From Fidelibacterota bacterium UBA7300 (GTDB lineage Bacteria > Fidelibacterota > Marinisomatia > Marinisomatales > UBA2128), in assembly GCA_002471865.1 (NCBI GenBank), contig DKQU01000036.1:1-11473 (forward strand): 11,473 nucleotides of DNA. The letters are read 5' to 3'. The first letter of the stretch is position 1; each line of letters begins with the position of its first letter. The notes under the pieces were generated by a model that was not told where the DNA came from, made no database searches, and saw only the letters and a list, made by a program, of their open reading frames with translations. A program made the position numbers and the translations under genes. This document shows positions 1 to 7,748 of this stretch, in pieces.

Positions 1-1
1 A

Positions 2-862
2 AATTGGGTAAAAGTTGGTTCTCAAGGGACTCACACACTAGCATCTCACATCTCAATGCTTCATGCCGGGATTTTACCAAGTTGGAACACTGATGATGTA
101 CCCGGACCTTATAATCGCAAAAAAGAAAATTTATTTAAGGCTCAGCTTCCATGGGATCGAAAGACTGATGCTACTTATCCGACACCTCCTGCATCTAATA
201 TTGTAATCGGTTTCAAGGAATTAGGTTACAGGACTGTGGGCATTGGAGGTGTTCATTGGTTTGACAATCGTTTTGTAACCTCTGGTTTTTGGGAAAAGAA
301 CTATTTTGAAGAATTTCATTGGGAAGAACGTTTTGCTGAAGAGGAGCCGGATGGTTTAGAGTATCAAATAGACTTAGCACAAAACCTTCTGAAAGAAGAA
401 GATGATCGACCTCTTTTCTTTTTTCTGAATATTTCATCGACACACATCCCATATAGGAATGGACCTAGAAATATTCAAGGTCAAGCTGCTTGTCTTGAGT
501 ATGTAGATTCCCACTTACCACGTTTACTTAGTCTTTTACCAAATCCGTGTCATGTCATAATTGTAAGCGATCATGGTGACTGTATGGGAGAAGATGGACT
601 ATGGGGACACGCAGTTTATCATCCAAAGGTGATGGAGGTACCCATGGTTAGCTTTATCCTTGACTCGAACCACAACGAATTACTGGAGAAATTGGCTAAA
701 GGACAAATCTTAAATGAAAAGATTCATCAAGTCCCAAAAGGAAAGGTTACTCGCGAGTTAAAGAGATTATGGGGGAAATATGGTCCAGGTAGTTGGGGTG
801 GCCGCTTTGGCGAGAAGAAATCCCACTACACAAATACGCTAGATGGTTCTGAGGACGAATAA
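2..862 (+). CDS. Sulfatase-fold (alkaline phosphatase superfamily) hydrolase or transferase, 5' truncated
   Basis: The reading frame is open from base 2, so the protein starts outside the window; the ATG at 56 is internal. The first visible residues (GTHTLASHISMLHAG) match the nucleophile region of PF00884-type enzymes. Thr12 of the visible part sits where sulfatases carry the Cys or Ser that becomes formylglycine, in the order T-x-A-S-H instead of C-x-P-S-R. Further along, NISSTHIPY (codons starting near 428) and SDHGDCMGEDGLWGH (near 566-610) supply the metal-binding Asp/His pair and the later His of the fold. About 80 residues beyond that are less recognisable and end in a charged, non-membrane tail. 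Thr as nucleophile suggests a phosphatase, phosphotransferase or other esterase rather than a formylglycine sulfatase. The neighbouring sulfotransferases and flippase suggest it modifies a surface glycan, but its substrate cannot be read from the sequence. Confidence 0.85.
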   Translation, partial: NWVKVGSQGTHTLASHISMLHAGILPSWNTDDVPGPYNRKKENLFKAQLPWDRKTDATYPTPPASNIVIGFKELGYRTVGIGGVHWFDNRFVTSGFWEKNYFEEFHWEERFAEEEPDGLEYQIDLAQNLLKEEDDRPLFFFLNISSTHIPYRNGPRNIQGQAACLEYVDSHLPRLLSLLPNPCHVIIVSDHGDCMGEDGLWGHAVYHPKVMEVPMVSFILDSNHNELLEKLAKGQILNEKIHQVPKGKVTRELKRLWGKYGPGSWGGRFGEKKSHYTNTLDGSEDE

Positions 863-888
863 TGTTTGTTTTGCTGTTCGCCTACTTA

Positions 889-916
889 TTGACCTAAATG
901 CTTAAGATTATATTAT
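889..916 (+). promoter_or_regulatory. Candidate sigma-70-type promoter for the sulfotransferase genes
   Basis: In the AT-rich 91-base gap after the hydrolase gene, TTGACC (889-894) and TATTAT (911-916) each match the sigma-70 consensus at five of six positions, with a 16-base spacer. They lie 38 bases before the ATG at 954. A short palindrome (924-936, ATTAT-CAG-ATAAT) follows and could be an operator or chance. AT-rich DNA produces such matches easily, and if the host is in Bacteroidota its main sigma factor uses a different consensus. Confidence 0.35.
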
Positions 917-953
917 TAGTCTTATTATCAGATAATGTTATTTTATAAAAAAT

Positions 954-1820
954 ATGACTGATGCGATTATAACTGATTTTAAAGCCAATCTTTTTGTTGT
1001 CGGAGTTAACAAGGCTGGTACAACGTGGCTTCACGGACTTTTAAACAGTCATCCAGAGATTTCTATGTCCAAGACGAAAGAACTGAATTACTTTGGTGCA
1101 GAATATCCTAAAAACTTGGAGAAGTACCATCAGAATTTTACCATTAACAATCGTGTGAAATACTACGGAGAATCATCAACATCTTATTTTCGCAATCAAG
1201 ATGTAGCTGCTCAGATTCTGGAGTATAACCCTGAAGCGAAAGTAATTGTGATGCTGCGTGATCCTGTAAATCGTCTTTTATCACATTTCTTTTTTTGTAA
1301 ACAGTTAGGTGAAATTCCTGAGAAAGTTACACTGGATGAGATATTGGATGAAATGGATCACCCTATTGTTAGAGATAGTCATTATGAGGTTACAATTCCC
1401 GAGCATCAGGAACTCTTCATCGATAGCTTTTATGCTAATCGACTGGAGATCGCTTTGTCGGATCCCGATAAGTTTTGGATTGAAATTCAACAGTTTCTAA
1501 ATCTAGAGGAAATACCACTTCCAGAAGAAGGAACAGACTCGAAAAACGTTACGGGTGGAAAAGGATTTCGATACGTTTATCGATGGACTATTCAGCCCAT
1601 TAAGGAAAAGCAACCCGAGCTTTATGAAACTCTTCTGGATAGTTCTTTTTTGAAGTTTTCCCGGAAAGCGCTAATAAGTTTGTTTGGAAAAGCCGAGAAA
1701 GATTCTTTCCCTATAGAAATAAAAGAGAGATTAGCACAAGAATTCGACGTGACTTATAGGTATCTTGATTCGCTTGGATTGTCTTGGAAGAAGAAATCAG
1801 AAAAGGAAATCAGTTCTTGA
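954..1820 (+). CDS. PAPS-dependent sulfotransferase, first of a tandem pair
   Basis: A 288-residue protein of the sulfotransferase fold (Sulfotransfer_1/3, heparan-sulfate type). It would transfer a sulfuryl group from PAPS to a hydroxyl or amino group, probably on a sugar. The 5'-phosphosulfate loop is GVNKAGTTW (residues 17-25, Lys20). Glu73 in YYGESSTSYF is at the position of the catalytic base in the NDST-like family. The 3'-phosphate site is LRDPVNRLLSHF (Arg102, Ser110). There is no signal peptide or membrane segment, so it should act in the cytoplasm, where PAPS is made. The C-terminal third, with YRWTIQPIK followed by a basic, partly amphipathic stretch, is shared with the next gene. 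The ATG at 954 has no clear Shine-Dalgarno sequence but places the PAPS loop at the normal distance from the N-terminus. Its stop codon overlaps the likely start of the next gene. The acceptor is unknown. Confidence 0.93.
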   Translation: MTDAIITDFKANLFVVGVNKAGTTWLHGLLNSHPEISMSKTKELNYFGAEYPKNLEKYHQNFTINNRVKYYGESSTSYFRNQDVAAQILEYNPEAKVIVMLRDPVNRLLSHFFFCKQLGEIPEKVTLDEILDEMDHPIVRDSHYEVTIPEHQELFIDSFYANRLEIALSDPDKFWIEIQQFLNLEEIPLPEEGTDSKNVTGGKGFRYVYRWTIQPIKEKQPELYETLLDSSFLKFSRKALISLFGKAEKDSFPIEIKERLAQEFDVTYRYLDSLGLSWKKKSEKEISS

Positions 1821-2701
1821 ATCCGGAAAGCACGACAGATAACAGGGTAAATCTATTTATTGTAGGCGTCAATAAATCCGGAACGAGCTGGCTTTACCAT
1901 TTACTCAAAGAGCATAACCAGATTAATATGTCTGAACCTAAGGAGCTTTACTATTTTGGCAACAAATACCCGGATACTATGAATGAATATCACTCTCATT
2001 TCAATTTTAATGATAAATACCTATACTACGGAGAAGCAACTCCAACTTATTATAGAAATTCTGAAATTGCAGTTCAGATTAATGAATACAATCCCGAAGC
2101 TAAATTGATAATCATTGTCCGTGATCCTATTGAACGTTTTTTATCTCAGTTCTATTTTCAGAAGCAGATAGGAAAAATTTCAGAAAATACTACTTTAGAG
2201 GAATTCCTGAAGGGAGACACACGATTTCTATTAAGTGACAGTCACTATGAAAAAACGATACCTGCATTCAGCCGCATCTTTAGTTCAGATAAATTATTTC
2301 TCAGTTCTTTAGAGGCTGTCAAGAACAATCCTGAAGAATTTTGGAGCGAATTGATAGAGTTCCTTGGAGTGGAACCTGTTCCTTTACCGCTTCCTCGTGA
2401 TCGATCAGAGAATCCTACAGGAAGCAGGTGGTTTCGATGTATTTACCGAGCAACCATCGAACCCATTAAACGTCGAAATAATGCACTTTATCAAACCATG
2501 CTAAAGAGCAGAGCTTTACGTTGGACTAAATTAACCTTGCTTAAATTGACCGGGTTAGCACAGAAGGAGGAACTGAGTCCGGAGCTAATGCTCAATCTTG
2601 TTGATGAATTTAAACTCACTTATAAATATCTGAAGTCATTAAATATAAACAGCGTATCACAACCTAGTTTTGACAGAAATAAAGTTGAGCATATAAGCTG
2701 A
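1817..2701 (+). CDS. PAPS-dependent sulfotransferase, second of a tandem pair
   Basis: Paralogue of the preceding gene, 294 residues from the start chosen here. With this start, residues 11-110 of the two proteins align without a gap and, counted by hand, about half are identical: GVNKSGTSW at 17-25, Glu73 in YYGEATPTYY, and VRDPIERFLS with Arg102 and Ser110. There is no ATG before the PAPS loop. Two in-frame TTG codons are possible, at 1784 (305 residues) and 1817. The TTG at 1817 is preferred because it overlaps the upstream TGA (TTGA), has AAGGA nine bases before it, and gives the same 11-residue lead-in as the paralogue. The conserved active site suggests both copies are active. Differences between them lie mainly after residue 115, where acceptor specificity usually lies, so they may sulfate different positions or sugars. 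It ends three bases before the flippase gene. Confidence 0.92.
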   Translation: MNPESTTDNRVNLFIVGVNKSGTSWLYHLLKEHNQINMSEPKELYYFGNKYPDTMNEYHSHFNFNDKYLYYGEATPTYYRNSEIAVQINEYNPEAKLIIIVRDPIERFLSQFYFQKQIGKISENTTLEEFLKGDTRFLLSDSHYEKTIPAFSRIFSSDKLFLSSLEAVKNNPEEFWSELIEFLGVEPVPLPLPRDRSENPTGSRWFRCIYRATIEPIKRRNNALYQTMLKSRALRWTKLTLLKLTGLAQKEELSPELMLNLVDEFKLTYKYLKSLNINSVSQPSFDRNKVEHIS

Positions 2702-2704
2702 CCA

Positions 2705-4186
2705 ATGGCCATTCGAGCTCCCATAGCAGGTGTAGGAAAGCAAGCCGCTATTTATGGTGTCGGTAACATCTTTACCAAGCTTGCCGCATTCCTGCTGATT
2801 CCGATTTATACTCGCTATATGTCTATGACCGAAGTGGGTATTTTAGCTTTGTTGGAAATGGTGGAGATGTTTCTGATTACGCTCATACCTTTCGGAATGT
2901 TCAACGCCCTCTGGAGACATCTCCCGAAAGCAGATGAATCAGATAGGAAAACAATCGTTATTTCAGGTTATGTGGGAACATTCATATTGAACTTAATTGT
3001 GTTGGGCTGTTTGGCATTTTTCTATGAATCGTCTGGTAAGTTTCTCGGTCTCACATCTTCGAATGTTCATCTTTATCTTATTGTACTTCTTAACATTGTT
3101 TTAGCATTCAGCATAAGATTCCTTTTAGCTTTGCTGCAGTATGAAGGTAAAGCAGTTAGTTACGTCATTGTGTCGATTATGCAGTTCCTTGGGGTTCTTG
3201 CCGCTACAATATTTTTGGTAGTCCAAAAGGATTTGGGATTAGCAGGTGCCGTATGGGGCAAAACCATTACCTATAGTATTTTGGCTTTAAGTTGTACTCT
3301 TATAGTTTTCTGGAAATATGCAGCAATACCTTCTTTTAAAGCTTTCAATACCCTATTCAAGTTTGGAGCCCCGCTCATTGTGTTGGCTCTCGTACCGCCC
3401 GTACTGAAACTAGCTGACCGTTTTTTCTTAAATTTAAATTATCACGTCACATTGGAGGATATTGGGATTTATAGTATTGCTTATAAGTTCGGTATGATTA
3501 TCAATATGTTTCTCATCATGCCTTTGCAGAAGAGTTGGCTTCCTATGATGTATAAGATAGGTGTCGAAAAGGAATCTCACACCTATCATAGGGATTTATT
3601 ATTTTACTACGGAGTAGTAGGAGGCGCCTTCTTTCTTGCAATTTCATTCTTCCATCGCGAAATGATACAAATTGTAGCTACTGAGGGCTACCTGAAGTTT
3701 GCTTTCGTGGTTCCTCTGATAGCTTTGGCTTACTATTTGAATGGATTCCGCCAGTTTTTTATTGCTGGTGCCGCACTACAGGATAAGACTCCACGACTTG
3801 CTGCAGCTTCAGCTGTGACAATTGGGCTGAGTTTACTCCTGAACTTTGTTCTCATTAGTCAGTATGGAGTTTCGGGAGCTGCCTGGGCATCACTCGGTTC
3901 TCATGCTATCCTCGTTTTATTGATCTATGTTGCTTCGCAAAGGGTCGCTCGCATAAATTGGTATTGGTGGCGTTTGATGAAACTGGCAATAGTTCTAGCA
4001 GTCTCTTTCGGAGTTGTTACTTATCTAAATTCTGAATTCGCAAACCAAGCTTTGTTATGGAGTTTCTCTGGTTTCGTCGGTTATATTATTCTTTTAATAC
4101 TAACCGGGGCAGTGGGCAAACGGGAATTAAGCGGCATCAAGTATCTTTTCAGAAGGGAAAACAACGAGAAAACTGAACTCTTATGA
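2705..4186 (+). CDS. Polysaccharide/oligosaccharide flippase (PST/MOP family, Wzx-like)
   Basis: A 493-residue, very hydrophobic integral membrane protein with about 12-14 predicted helices. The N-terminus, with IYGVGNIFTKLAAFLLIPIY followed by TRYMS and EVGILAL, is the typical opening of PST-type flippases, where the 'G...K...F...P.YTR' pattern begins the first helix. The pattern recurs in the second half (KFGAPLIVLALVPPVLKLAD, around residues 220-240), as expected for the internal repeat of the MOP superfamily. Members flip undecaprenyl-linked oligosaccharides or teichoic-acid-like intermediates across the cytoplasmic membrane. Here the likely cargo is a lipid-linked glycan that the two preceding sulfotransferases may already have sulfated. 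The ATG at 2705 follows the previous stop by three bases and the TGA overlaps the next ATG (ATGA), so translation is probably coupled. No polymerase (Wzy) or ligase is visible in the window. Confidence 0.9.
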   Translation: MAIRAPIAGVGKQAAIYGVGNIFTKLAAFLLIPIYTRYMSMTEVGILALLEMVEMFLITLIPFGMFNALWRHLPKADESDRKTIVISGYVGTFILNLIVLGCLAFFYESSGKFLGLTSSNVHLYLIVLLNIVLAFSIRFLLALLQYEGKAVSYVIVSIMQFLGVLAATIFLVVQKDLGLAGAVWGKTITYSILALSCTLIVFWKYAAIPSFKAFNTLFKFGAPLIVLALVPPVLKLADRFFLNLNYHVTLEDIGIYSIAYKFGMIINMFLIMPLQKSWLPMMYKIGVEKESHTYHRDLLFYYGVVGGAFFLAISFFHREMIQIVATEGYLKFAFVVPLIALAYYLNGFRQFFIAGAALQDKTPRLAAASAVTIGLSLLLNFVLISQYGVSGAAWASLGSHAILVLLIYVASQRVARINWYWWRLMKLAIVLAVSFGVVTYLNSEFANQALLWSFSGFVGYIILLILTGAVGKRELSGIKYLFRRENNEKTELL

Positions 4187-6504
4187 ATAATCTAAAGCGT
4201 TACACAATACTCATCATCCCTTTCATGGTATTTGTCTTTCTGGGAGAGATGATCATTGATGATCTTACTCCATCCAAAGGAGATTTGGTGGAGGGGTATC
4301 CAGTTCGCAAGTGGGGTTTCGATTACATAGAAAAGCACGGCGAACTCCCCCATTGGTATCCGCATCTCTTTGGTGGAATGCCTTCGTATTCAGCTTACAG
4401 TTTCTCTCCATCAGATCCAGTGGGTGAAACACTACGTCCATTCTTATTTAATTTTGGCATTAAGTTCTGGTTCTACTTCTCAATTGGTGGAATTGGGATG
4501 TTTCTTTTCCTTCGCCGTAAAAAACTCGACCATATACCTTCCCTGTTAGGTGCCTTGAGTTTTGCCTTAACGCCCTATCTTTTCGGCTTGATCAATGCCG
4601 GTCACGGTACAAAAATATTCACCTTCGCATATTTGCCATTTGTAATGCTGGCGATTGATTATATTTTGTCTGGATCGTCTTGGAAAGGAGTACTCTACCT
4701 CGGTTTAACAACTGCTTTACAGTTGTGGGCAAAGCATCCCCAAATCTTCTATTACACTTGGATGCTGGTGGTCCTAGTCTGGCTATGGAGGCAGGTGTCT
4801 GCCCTGATAAAACGCCGATGGTCGCACAAAGTTGAGGGGAAGCATAACCTTATCTTACTGGCTGCTCTATTATTGGCAGGACTTCTTGTTGTTGATCCAT
4901 TTGTCTCTGTCATGGAGTTTCAGGGACATTCTACTCGTGGAGCACCATCAGTCCTCGATAAAACGGGTGAAACTGAAACTGGCACCAAATGGAACTATGC
5001 TACTGCGTGGTCGCTTCATCCAAAAGAAACTGTCTCTTTCATATATCCTAATTTTTACGGACTGCAAAATTATCCCACAAGAGATGTGAAATCTGCAGCA
5101 TATTGGGGCTTTCTGTCCGGAACACAGTCTACGCATTATCTGGGCTTAGTGGTGTTACTAATGGCTATTCTCGGTTTGACTTTAAAGAAACCGGACAGTG
5201 AATCTTGGCTTTGGATTATTGCTACGGTATTGATTCTTCTGGTAGGATTTGGAAAGCACTTTCCTTTGCTGTATCGACCACTATTTGAACTGGCTCCCAT
5301 GTTTAGCAAGTTCCGGGTACCATCTATGATTTACATTCTACTCCCCTTAACCGTTGGAGTTCTAGGAGCACGAGGTCTGCAAACGGTTCTATCTACTCTA
5401 AGTGGGGAGAATCAACAGGAGCTCAAAAAGTTAAGGAGTCGAGCACTCATTGTCTTCGGCAGCATCGCAGCCATTTCCCTGTTATTATTGATTTTCAGCG
5501 GATCAGTCTCATACTTGAAAACAGGTCAACAGCCTGTTTCTCAACAGGTCTTGGATTTAAGAGAGGAGTTGTTCATTAAGGGTGCGCTCATAGCATTATT
5601 GATTTCATCTAGCTGCATGGCTGCTATATGGGTGGGTATTAAGAAAATTATTTCACCTCTAGTTGTCGGAACGCTGTTAATCGGAGTGGCGCTGGTTGAT
5701 CTTTGGATCGTCAATCATGAATTTCTGAATCTGAGTAAAACAACTCAAGTGGAAGGTAAGTTTGAGAGAGCAAGACGTAGTAGAGTCATCACAAGACTGA
5801 ACCAAGATAAAGATAACTACCGAATTCTACCCGTAGATGATCCTTCCAGCAATTTCTTTGCCTACTTTGGAATTTCCAGTGTTAGCGGGTATCGACCAGT
5901 AAAAATTCGAAAGTACCAGGATTTGTTAGATGCAGGTGGGCTTAACCAAGATCATATCAGAAATATGTTAAATGTGAAATATTTTGTTGGGAGACAGGGA
6001 ATTCAAGAAATTGGGACTGCCCTCCCCAAAGCTTGGTTCATATCTGAGGTGATCTCATTGAAAGATCAGAAAACTTCTCTCGAGAAAACTTTAGAATCGT
6101 TCGATCCTGCACAAAAAGCCGTTATTGTCAACTACGATGGTCCACAGATCAATCCTGAATCAACAGGTGAAGTGATTGTAGAGAATTATGAAGAACACGA
6201 GATCAAACTGAAAACTTCTTCAGTCACGGGTGGAGTTCTGGTGCTATCAGAGATTTACTATGCCCCAAGATGGATCGCCACTATAGATGGTGAAGAAACT
6301 TCTATCTACCAAACTAATCATGTCTTGCGATCTGTGTATGTACCCTCCGGTGAGCATGAAGTTGTTTTCCGATTCGATGACTCCCTGTTCAAAACAACAC
6401 GTCTTATGTCTCGCATATCTTTGACACTTCTTTTGCTCTCTATTGTCTTTATACATCGTGAAAAACTAAAGGGTCTGAAAGAGTTTCTTCCCTCAGGTAA
6501 ATAG
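4183..6504 (+). CDS. YfhO-family membrane protein (GT-C-like glycosyltransferase candidate)
   Basis: A 773-residue protein. TM1 covers about residues 7-24 and is followed by the acidic pair Asp26-Asp27, placed like the catalytic Asp in the first external loop of GT-C enzymes. Next come YPVRKWGFDYIEKHGELPHWYPHLFGGMPSY-type residues (about 39-69) that mark YfhO proteins. Further helices, including INAGHGTK (137-144) and FSKFRVPSMIYILLPL (374-389), continue to about residue 510. A mostly beta-strand external domain (about 515-745) is followed by one last helix (about 746-763) and a basic tail. In Bacillus and Listeria, YfhO-type proteins add sugars from polyprenyl-phosphate carriers to teichoic acids outside the membrane. 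By analogy this protein probably glycosylates the flipped glycan or an envelope acceptor. Its start overlaps the flippase stop (ATGA). Assignment to the family is firm; the reaction is inferred. Confidence 0.88.
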   Translation: MNNLKRYTILIIPFMVFVFLGEMIIDDLTPSKGDLVEGYPVRKWGFDYIEKHGELPHWYPHLFGGMPSYSAYSFSPSDPVGETLRPFLFNFGIKFWFYFSIGGIGMFLFLRRKKLDHIPSLLGALSFALTPYLFGLINAGHGTKIFTFAYLPFVMLAIDYILSGSSWKGVLYLGLTTALQLWAKHPQIFYYTWMLVVLVWLWRQVSALIKRRWSHKVEGKHNLILLAALLLAGLLVVDPFVSVMEFQGHSTRGAPSVLDKTGETETGTKWNYATAWSLHPKETVSFIYPNFYGLQNYPTRDVKSAAYWGFLSGTQSTHYLGLVVLLMAILGLTLKKPDSESWLWIIATVLILLVGFGKHFPLLYRPLFELAPMFSKFRVPSMIYILLPLTVGVLGARGLQTVLSTLSGENQQELKKLRSRALIVFGSIAAISLLLLIFSGSVSYLKTGQQPVSQQVLDLREELFIKGALIALLISSSCMAAIWVGIKKIISPLVVGTLLIGVALVDLWIVNHEFLNLSKTTQVEGKFERARRSRVITRLNQDKDNYRILPVDDPSSNFFAYFGISSVSGYRPVKIRKYQDLLDAGGLNQDHIRNMLNVKYFVGRQGIQEIGTALPKAWFISEVISLKDQKTSLEKTLESFDPAQKAVIVNYDGPQINPESTGEVIVENYEEHEIKLKTSSVTGGVLVLSEIYYAPRWIATIDGEETSIYQTNHVLRSVYVPSGEHEVVFRFDDSLFKTTRLMSRISLTLLLLSIVFIHREKLKGLKEFLPSGK

Positions 6505-6607
6505 GAGAAATAATTTTGTTGATATCTGCTGGCTCTACCATTTTAGTTTCGTAATTTCCTGAGCTATAATATGTCTGTTCACGAATAAAAAAGGAGTTTT
6601 TATAATT
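6505..6607 (+). promoter_or_regulatory. Leader region before sat: possible -10 box and a Shine-Dalgarno site
   Basis: This 103-base gap is the largest between genes in the stretch 954-10507. It contains a perfect TATAAT (6565-6570) without a convincing -35 box at the right distance (TTTAGT at 6542-6547), and AAGGAG (6591-6596) eleven bases before the sat ATG. It could give sat-cysC its own transcription start, or the six genes may be read through from 954. No terminator hairpin separates yfhO from sat, and no riboswitch fold was recognised. Confidence 0.35.
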
Positions 6608-7747
6608 ATGATAAGTCCCCATGGAGGAGTTTTGGTTGATAGGAACGTACCTCAGCCGGAACCGATGGATTCGAATTTACCAATTATACAACTGAACCGG
6701 CGCAGTCAATCTGATCTTGAGATGATTGCCACCGGTGCCTGCAGTCCACTTACAGGATTCATGAGTCAGCATGATTATTCATCTGTAGTAGAAGAGATGA
6801 GATTGGCTGATGGCACAGTTTGGTCAATACCTATAGCTCTCCCTGTCACTGATGAGCAAGTTTCTGATCTAAAAGGGGCAGAAGCAGCTTTTCTATCTAC
6901 TGAATCTGATGGCGTAATCGGAAAGATACAAATCAGTGATATTTATAAGCCGGATAAAGAAAGAGAAGCCGAAAAAGTGTATCTGGCGACAGATGATAAA
7001 CACCCGGGAGTTGCGGCTCTATTATCCTCTGGCGACTACTACGTTGCCGGAGATATTGAAGTATATAAACTTCCAGAGCACAAACATTTTGGCGAGTACC
7101 GTATGTCACCTAGTAAGCTGAGAGCTGCTATCGAAGAGAAAGGGTGGGAGAGCGTCGTAGCATTTCAGACAAGGAATCCTATTCATCGAGCCCATGAATA
7201 TATTACCAAATGCGCACTGGAAATGGTTGACGGCTTAATAATCCATCCCATTGTGGGAGAGACGAAATCCGATGATATTCCTGCAGATGTCAGGATGGCG
7301 TGTTATGAATCAATTATTGAGCACTATTATCCGCATAGACATACCATTTTGTCTGTCTATCCTGCATCTATGAGGTACGCCGGTCCTCGGGAAGCGATTT
7401 TCCACGCACTTACACGAAAGAATTACGGCTGTTCGCACTTCATTGTTGGTCGGGATCACGCCGGAGTTGGGAGTTACTACGGTACATATGATGCTCAAAA
7501 AATCTTCGGGAATTTCAGCCGGGAAGAGCTTGGGGTCGAGCCCATGTTTTTTGAGCATGCATTTTACTGTAAGCGGACAAACTCCATGGCGACGACCAAA
7601 ACATCTCGGGCTATGGACCACGAGAAAGTTTTTCTTTCCGGGACTAAAGTGAGGGAAATGCTCATTGCAGGAGAAGACTTACCGGAAGAATTTACTCGAC
7701 CTGAAGTATCTGATGTCTTGAAAAAACATTATGGAGGAAAAAACTAA
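6608..7747 (+). CDS. sat: ATP sulfurylase (sulfate adenylyltransferase), homo-oligomeric type
   Basis: Converts sulfate and ATP to adenosine 5'-phosphosulfate (APS) and pyrophosphate in the cytoplasm. The 379 residues match the full-length single-chain family. It opens with ISPHGGVLVDR and the PUA-like N-terminal domain. The catalytic domain carries QTRNPIHRAHE (residues 187-197; Arg189, His193 and His196 of the nucleotide-binding HxxH signature) and GRDHAGVGSYYG (281-292). LSGTKVREML lies near the C-terminus. There is no fused APS kinase domain; the kinase is the next gene. FYCKRTNSMATTKTS keeps one Cys where zinc-containing bacterial and archaeal homologues have a Cys-rich motif, so the structural zinc site appears lost. 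The ATG at 6608 is preceded by AAGGAG. With cysC one base away, the product is most likely channelled to PAPS, which the sulfotransferases at 954-2701 consume. Confidence 0.97.
   Translation: MISPHGGVLVDRNVPQPEPMDSNLPIIQLNRRSQSDLEMIATGACSPLTGFMSQHDYSSVVEEMRLADGTVWSIPIALPVTDEQVSDLKGAEAAFLSTESDGVIGKIQISDIYKPDKEREAEKVYLATDDKHPGVAALLSSGDYYVAGDIEVYKLPEHKHFGEYRMSPSKLRAAIEEKGWESVVAFQTRNPIHRAHEYITKCALEMVDGLIIHPIVGETKSDDIPADVRMACYESIIEHYYPHRHTILSVYPASMRYAGPREAIFHALTRKNYGCSHFIVGRDHAGVGSYYGTYDAQKIFGNFSREELGVEPMFFEHAFYCKRTNSMATTKTSRAMDHEKVFLSGTKVREMLIAGEDLPEEFTRPEVSDVLKKHYGGKN
7733..7737 (+). promoter_or_regulatory. Ribosome binding site that sets the cysC start
   Basis: GGAGG here lies inside the 3' end of sat, eleven bases before the ATG at 7749. 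It also lies just after the upstream in-frame ATG at 7731, which therefore cannot use it. The 11-base spacing equals that of AAGGAG before sat. This favours the start at 7749. Confidence 0.7.
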
Positions 7748-7748
7748 A

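Noticed and set aside
56..862. Taking the ATG at 56 as the true start of the first gene
   Set aside because: The frame is open upstream to the window edge, and the catalytic GTHTLASH region lies before this ATG.
924..936. ATTATCAGATAAT palindrome before the first sulfotransferase
   Set aside because: Very short and in AT-rich DNA; mentioned with the promoter but not supported as an operator.
6492..6563. Inverted repeat CTCAGG ... CCTGAG around the yfhO-sat gap
   Set aside because: The arms are short and about 60 bases apart, one of them lies inside the yfhO coding end, and there is no stable hairpin or T-run; likely chance.
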